Shown here piece by piece: positions 4,784 through 7,825 of a stretch of 7,825 nucleotides of DNA. The position numbers were made by a program, and so were the translations under genes. The stretch is from Comamonadaceae bacterium (GTDB lineage: Bacteria > Pseudomonadota > Gammaproteobacteria > Burkholderiales > Burkholderiaceae_C), in the NCBI GenBank assembly GCA_947374705.1, contig CANCDA010000114.1, positions 1 through 7,825 of the forward strand, in the 5' to 3' direction. Below the pieces are notes generated by a model, which made no database searches, was not told the DNA's origin, and worked only from the letters and a program-made list of their open reading frames with translations. The stretch's first letter is position 1, and the number at the start of each line of letters is the position of its first letter.

Positions 4784-6037
4784 ATGACCACCCAACCCGC
4801 CGCACTCCCCCACATCAAAGTCCTAGACTTGTCCCGTGTCCTGGCCGGCCCCTGGTGCACCCAAATCCTGGCCGACCTGGGCGCGGATGTCGTCAAGGTC
4901 GAGCGCCCCGGCGCCGGGGACGACACCCGCCACTGGGGGCCCCCCTTCATCAAAGACGCGCAGGGCAATGACACCGACCAAGCCACCTACTTCACCGCCT
5001 GCAACCGCAACAAACGCTCCATCACACTCGACCTAGCGCACGAGCAAGGCCAAGCGCTGGTGCGCCAGATGGCCGCGCAAAGTGACGTGCTGGTGGAGAA
5101 CTTCAAGGTCGGTGGGCTCAAGCACTATGGGCTGGACTATGAGAGCCTCAAAGCCATCAACCCGCGCTTGATTTACTGCTCCATCACCGGCTTTGGTCAG
5201 ACCGGCCCCTACGCCGAGCGCGCAGGCTATGACCTGATGATCCAGGCCATGAGCGGCATGATGAGCATCACCGGCCGCGCGGACGACGTGCCCGGTGGCG
5301 GCCCGCTGCGCGTGGGCGTGGCGCTGACTGACCTGTTCACCGGCGTCTATGCCGCCACCGCCATCCTGGCCGCCATCGAAGTTCGGCATCGCACCGGCGT
5401 GGGCCAGCACATTGACATGGCGCTGCTGGACGTGGGCATGGCCACTCTAGCGAACCAAGCCGGTGCTTACCTCAACACCGGCAACGCACCGCAGCGCATG
5501 GGCAATGGCCACCCGAGTCTGGTGCCCTACCAGGACTTCCCCACGCAAGATGGCGCCATGCTGCTGGCCGTGGGCAACGACGGCCAGTTCGGCCGCTTTT
5601 GCGAAGCCGCTGGCATACCCACCTGGGCGCAAGACGAGCGCTTTGCCACCAACACTTTGCGCGTGAAAAACCGCGAGGTGTTGCTGCCCCTGCTAGAGCA
5701 AGTCACCCGCACCCGCAGCACGGCTGACTGGGTCACCCTGTTGGAAGACAAAGCCGTGCCCTGCGGCCCGATCAACGACATCGGCCAGGCCTTCGCTGAT
5801 GAGCAGGTCAAAGCGCGAAACTTATGGATCAATCAGCCTGTAACCCAATCCAATCATCCACAAGCAGCTATTGAATCAATAGCGACTGTGGCGAGCCCTT
5901 TACGCTTGATGGACACACCACCGGTGCTGCGCAACGCGCCTCCGAGTCTGGGTGAACACACGGATGAGGTGCTGGCTTCGCTGGGATTGGATGCGGCACA
6001 GATTGCCGCTTTGCGCAGTGCGAAAGTGATTGCTTAA
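4784..6037 (+). CDS. Class III (CaiB/BaiF, formyl-CoA transferase family) CoA-transferase, probably acting on glutarate
   Basis: The 417-residue product begins with the usual class III opening, LDLSRVLAGPWCTQILADLGADVVKVE (15-40). NRNKRSITLDL (74-84) and YCSITGFGQTGPYAERAGYD (131-150) follow. The catalytic aspartate that forms the acyl anhydride should be D183 in VGVALTDLFTG. The C-terminal LGEHTDEVLASLG is also typical. It starts 9 bases after the gcdH stop with no strong ribosome-binding site, which suggests translational coupling. By analogy to the human glutarate CoA-transferase SUGCT and to the gcdH operon context, the likely reaction is succinyl-CoA + glutarate to succinate + glutaryl-CoA, feeding GcdH. 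The substrate remains inference. An oddity is an in-frame lower-GC stretch (about 5835-5885) with a palindrome in the region encoding residues about 351-366. Confidence 0.93.
   Translation: MTTQPAALPHIKVLDLSRVLAGPWCTQILADLGADVVKVERPGAGDDTRHWGPPFIKDAQGNDTDQATYFTACNRNKRSITLDLAHEQGQALVRQMAAQSDVLVENFKVGGLKHYGLDYESLKAINPRLIYCSITGFGQTGPYAERAGYDLMIQAMSGMMSITGRADDVPGGGPLRVGVALTDLFTGVYAATAILAAIEVRHRTGVGQHIDMALLDVGMATLANQAGAYLNTGNAPQRMGNGHPSLVPYQDFPTQDGAMLLAVGNDGQFGRFCEAAGIPTWAQDERFATNTLRVKNREVLLPLLEQVTRTRSTADWVTLLEDKAVPCGPINDIGQAFADEQVKARNLWINQPVTQSNHPQAAIESIATVASPLRLMDTPPVLRNAPPSLGEHTDEVLASLGLDAAQIAALRSAKVIA
5867..5883. repeat. Palindrome GCTATTGA-A-TCAATAGC inside the CoA-transferase gene
   Basis: Two perfect 8-base arms flank a single A, within a low-GC patch beginning near 5835. 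From memory, AGCAGCTAT...ATAGC palindromes of this type are frequent dispersed repeats in Comamonadaceae genomes, normally between genes. Here the palindrome is read through in frame and encodes part of the stretch NHPQAAIESIATVA. The family attribution is recalled rather than searched. Confidence 0.55.
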
Positions 6038-6062
6038 AGTCGCACCTTGAGCGTCTTGTGCA

Positions 6063-6086
6063 GCTTGAACTTTCAGCAGTTCAAGC
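6063..6086. terminator. Possible shared hairpin between convergent CoA-transferase and exporter operons
   Basis: GCTTGAAC (6063-6070) and GTTCAAGC (6079-6086) form an 8-bp perfect stem with an 8-base loop. It starts 25 bases after the plus-strand stop and overlaps the minus-strand permease stop. There is no clear T-run on either side, so intrinsic termination is uncertain. Confidence 0.35.
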
Positions 6087-6902
6087 CGCAAACCGCCGCC
6101 GCGTGAGCGCCAGCGCCAGCCAGAACGACAGCACCGCATAGGCCAGTAACACCAGCGCGTGCTGCACCGGGTGCTGCGGCCACTGATCCATGAACAGCGG
6201 GCGCACCAGCTCGACCGCGTTGGTCAGCGGTAGCCATGCGGACACCTCTCTCACCACGCTGGGCAACTGCTCACGCGGAAAAAACACCCCGCTCAAAAAC
6301 ATCATAGGCGTGAGAAACAGGGTGAAGTAGTAGGTGAAAAAATCGTAACCCTTGGCCAGGGCGTTGAAGATCAGGGCGATGCAAGAAAAGGTGATGCCCA
6401 CGCCCAACAAGATGGGCCAGGCCACCAGCAATTTCGGACTGTGGCTGATGCCCAGCGCCAGCATCACGCCCAAAATCGCCGTCACCGTGAACAGCGCCTT
6501 GAACGCCGCCCACAGCATCTCCGCCAGCACGATGTCGTCCAGGCTGACGGGGGCGTTCATGATGCCGTCCCACGTCTTTTGCACGTGCATGCGGGAGAAG
6601 GCCGAGTACAGCGCTTCGAACGAGGCGGCTTGCATCGCACTCATGCAGATGGAGCCACTGGCCAAAAACAAAATGTAGGGCACGGCGGTGGGGCCCAGCG
6701 GCCCGTTCAGCGTGACCTGCCCCACCAGCGCGCCCATGCCGTAGCCAAAGGCCACCAGCCACATCAGCGGCTCGGCGATATTGCCCACCAAACTGGGGAT
6801 GGCCAGCTTGCGCCACACCAGCAGGTTGCGCAAGAAAACAGGCCAAAAGCGCAGGGACAAGACCGGCGCGCGCCACACGCTGGGGTTCGCAGTAGTACTC
6901 AT
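6081..6902 (-). CDS. ABC-2 type exporter permease, NodJ family
   Basis: The 273-residue inner-membrane protein has about six hydrophobic segments, near residues 35-58, 72-92, 128-152, 156-182, 188-208 and 247-266. The conserved cytoplasmic region EALYSAFSRMHVQKTWDGIMNAPVS lies after the second segment, as in ABC-2 (NodJ/DrrB-like) permeases. It pairs with the ATPase encoded directly upstream; the two would form a homodimeric or 2+2 exporter of an unknown substrate. The nodulation function of NodIJ is not implied, since homologues are widespread in Burkholderiales. The start chosen is the ATG at 6902-6900, whose A overlaps the last base of the ATPase stop codon and which lies 7 bases from a strong GGAGG. 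A GTG one codon earlier (6905) is possible but only 4 bases from that site. It converges with the CoA-transferase gene. Confidence 0.9.
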   Translation of the reverse strand: MSTTANPSVWRAPVLSLRFWPVFLRNLLVWRKLAIPSLVGNIAEPLMWLVAFGYGMGALVGQVTLNGPLGPTAVPYILFLASGSICMSAMQAASFEALYSAFSRMHVQKTWDGIMNAPVSLDDIVLAEMLWAAFKALFTVTAILGVMLALGISHSPKLLVAWPILLGVGITFSCIALIFNALAKGYDFFTYYFTLFLTPMMFLSGVFFPREQLPSVVREVSAWLPLTNAVELVRPLFMDQWPQHPVQHALVLLAYAVLSFWLALALTRRRFAA

Positions 6903-7825
6903 CACGCGTCCTCCCTGATTTGACGTCCGGTGAGTTTGAGGAACAGGTCTTCCAGATTGGCCGGGCGGTGCAGGGTGCGCAACTGCGGGTACATCGCCAA
7001 GGCTTCGAGCAAACGGCGCGCGTCATCGGTGTAGAAAAAGACGGTTTCTCCGCTGACCTCTAGCCGTGCTGCCAGCGCTTTGAGTGGCGTATCGACCAGG
7101 GCCAGCGCACCCACGCCGTAAACTTCCACCACGTCGGGCTCCAGGTGCTGGGCAATCAGGGTGCGCGGTTGACCTTCGGCAATCTTTTTACCATGGTCCA
7201 GCACCAGCAAGCGGTTGCACAGGCGCTCGGCCTCGTCCATGAAGTGGGTGGTCAGCAAGATGGATTTGCCTTGTTGTAGCAGCACTTGCAGTCGCTCCCA
7301 CATCAGATGCCGCGCTTGCGGGTCTAGCCCGGTGGTGGGCTCATCGAGCAGCAACAACTCGGGGTCATTCACCAGGGCGCGCGCCAGGCTCAGGCGTCGG
7401 CGCATGCCGCCGGAGAGCTGACCGGGTTTCACATCCGCTTTGTGCGACAGAGAAGCAAACTCCAGCAGCTGCGGGATGCGCGCGCGGATGGTGGTGTCGC
7501 TCATTCCGAAGTAGCGGCCATACACCAACAGGTTCTCTGCGCAGCTGAAATCCGGGTCCAGCGTGTCGAACTGGCTCACCACGCCCAGCCGCGCCTTGAT
7601 GGGCAGCGCGTCTTGGGGCATGTGCCAGCTCTCATGCGATGCGTTAGTAGTGAGCCCGCCCGGGAAATCAAAACGGATGCTTCCAGCGTCAGGCACGGTC
7701 AGGCCCAGGCACATGCGAATGGTGGTGGTCTTGCCCGCGCCGTTGGGGCCAATCACGCCCAGGCATTCGCCCGGTGCGATTTCGAAAGAGACATCGTCCA
7801 CCACGGGTGGGCCGGCGTAGTGCTT
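6902..7825 (-). CDS. ABC exporter ATP-binding protein, NodI family (5' end outside window)
   Basis: The frame stays open through the window edge (KHYAGPPVVDDVSF at the visible start), so the real start lies beyond 7825. A GTG at 7804 is internal and not a credible start. About 307 residues are visible, with all nucleotide-binding motifs. Counted from that GTG, they are Walker A GPNGAGKT at about 19-26, the Q-loop glutamine in VSQFDTLDPDFSCAENLLVYGRYFG at 78, the ABC signature LSGGMRRRLSLARAL at 130-144, Walker B LLLLDEP at 150-156, the D-loop and H187 of the H-loop (TTHFMDEAE). The C-terminal domain ends RTLHRPANLEDLFLKLTGRQIRED, as in NodI/DrrA proteins. The protein energises the permease encoded next. 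A short stretch at about 49-60 (GGLTTNASHESW) looks like an insertion relative to the usual family spacing. Confidence 0.9.
   Translation of the reverse strand, partial: KHYAGPPVVDDVSFEIAPGECLGVIGPNGAGKTTTIRMCLGLTVPDAGSIRFDFPGGLTTNASHESWHMPQDALPIKARLGVVSQFDTLDPDFSCAENLLVYGRYFGMSDTTIRARIPQLLEFASLSHKADVKPGQLSGGMRRRLSLARALVNDPELLLLDEPTTGLDPQARHLMWERLQVLLQQGKSILLTTHFMDEAERLCNRLLVLDHGKKIAEGQPRTLIAQHLEPDVVEVYGVGALALVDTPLKALAARLEVSGETVFFYTDDARRLLEALAMYPQLRTLHRPANLEDLFLKLTGRQIREDA
6910..6916 (-). promoter_or_regulatory. Ribosome-binding site of the permease, inside the ATPase gene
   Basis: AGGGAGG on the minus strand lies within the last codons of the ATPase gene, 7 bases before the permease ATG at 6902. 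It supports that start and tight stoichiometric coupling of the two exporter subunits. Confidence 0.75.

Noticed and set aside
4196..4813. Minus-strand frame opposite gcdH, and a similar one at 3473-4042
   Set aside because: Both are antisense shadows with compositions typical of GC-rich reverse frames (many H, Q, R, A); gcdH itself is unambiguous.
5148..5152. The aspartate in AGYDLMIQAMSG as the CoA-transferase nucleophile
   Set aside because: By the usual spacing in formyl-CoA transferase (Asp169 in an ALGD motif), the equivalent residue is the Asp in VALTDLFTG about 33 residues later.
7802..7804. GTG at 7804 as start of the ABC ATPase
   Set aside because: The frame remains open to the window edge with plausible family sequence, and the first beta strand would be cut; the true start is outside the window.
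1..7825. tRNA, rRNA, CRISPR array, riboswitch or insertion sequence with transposase
   Set aside because: No cloverleaf, regular repeat-spacer pattern, conserved RNA core or transposase-like frame was found on either strand by reading.

Overview
The window looks like a chromosomal segment from a Burkholderiales bacterium, most likely Comamonadaceae (Rhodoferax, Polaromonas or Acidovorax type). I infer this from GC-rich coding DNA, a Bug-type solute receptor tail, a beta-proteobacterial aromatic hydroxylase, a gcdH/CoA-transferase pair and a NodI/NodJ-type exporter. No rRNA, tRNA or CRISPR array was seen.

Layout. (1) Bases 1-61 hold the last residues of a plus-strand Bug/TctC-like periplasmic binding protein. 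It converges on a minus-strand FAD-dependent aromatic hydroxylase (80-1291). A 31-codon open frame (1304-1399) lies just upstream of the hydroxylase, in the same frame and separated from it by one amber codon. (2) Bases about 1400-3570 form an accessory insert with a different look. It contains a 78-bp open frame resembling the N-terminus of a large PLD/SNF2-type helicase (1493-1570), an apparently 5'-truncated GHKL-ATPase/winged-helix gene of the AlbA_2-linked family (1655-2698), and a standalone DprA-like SLOG/Rossmann gene (2815-3390). The non-coding DNA around the DprA-like gene is AT-rich and full of short repeats. (3) Bases 3578-6037 carry a two-gene plus-strand operon: glutaryl-CoA dehydrogenase (gcdH) and a class III (CaiB/BaiF) CoA-transferase. 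Together they can convert glutarate to glutaryl-CoA and then to crotonyl-CoA. (4) Bases 6081-7825 carry a minus-strand ABC-2 exporter operon: the ATPase, whose 5' end lies outside the window, and a permease that overlaps it by one base.

The two catabolic parts and the exporter are ordinary for this group. The unusual part is the middle insert. It combines remnants of genes typical of defence or mobile islands with a DprA-like gene. At least five copies of a TTATCCAAA-type element surround that gene, two of them forming a perfect 13-bp inverted repeat, and a spaced direct repeat brackets it with both halves exactly 624 bp apart. This could be a small self-regulated or mobilised nucleic-acid-handling cassette, but the sequence alone does not prove a system, and parts of it are clearly decayed.
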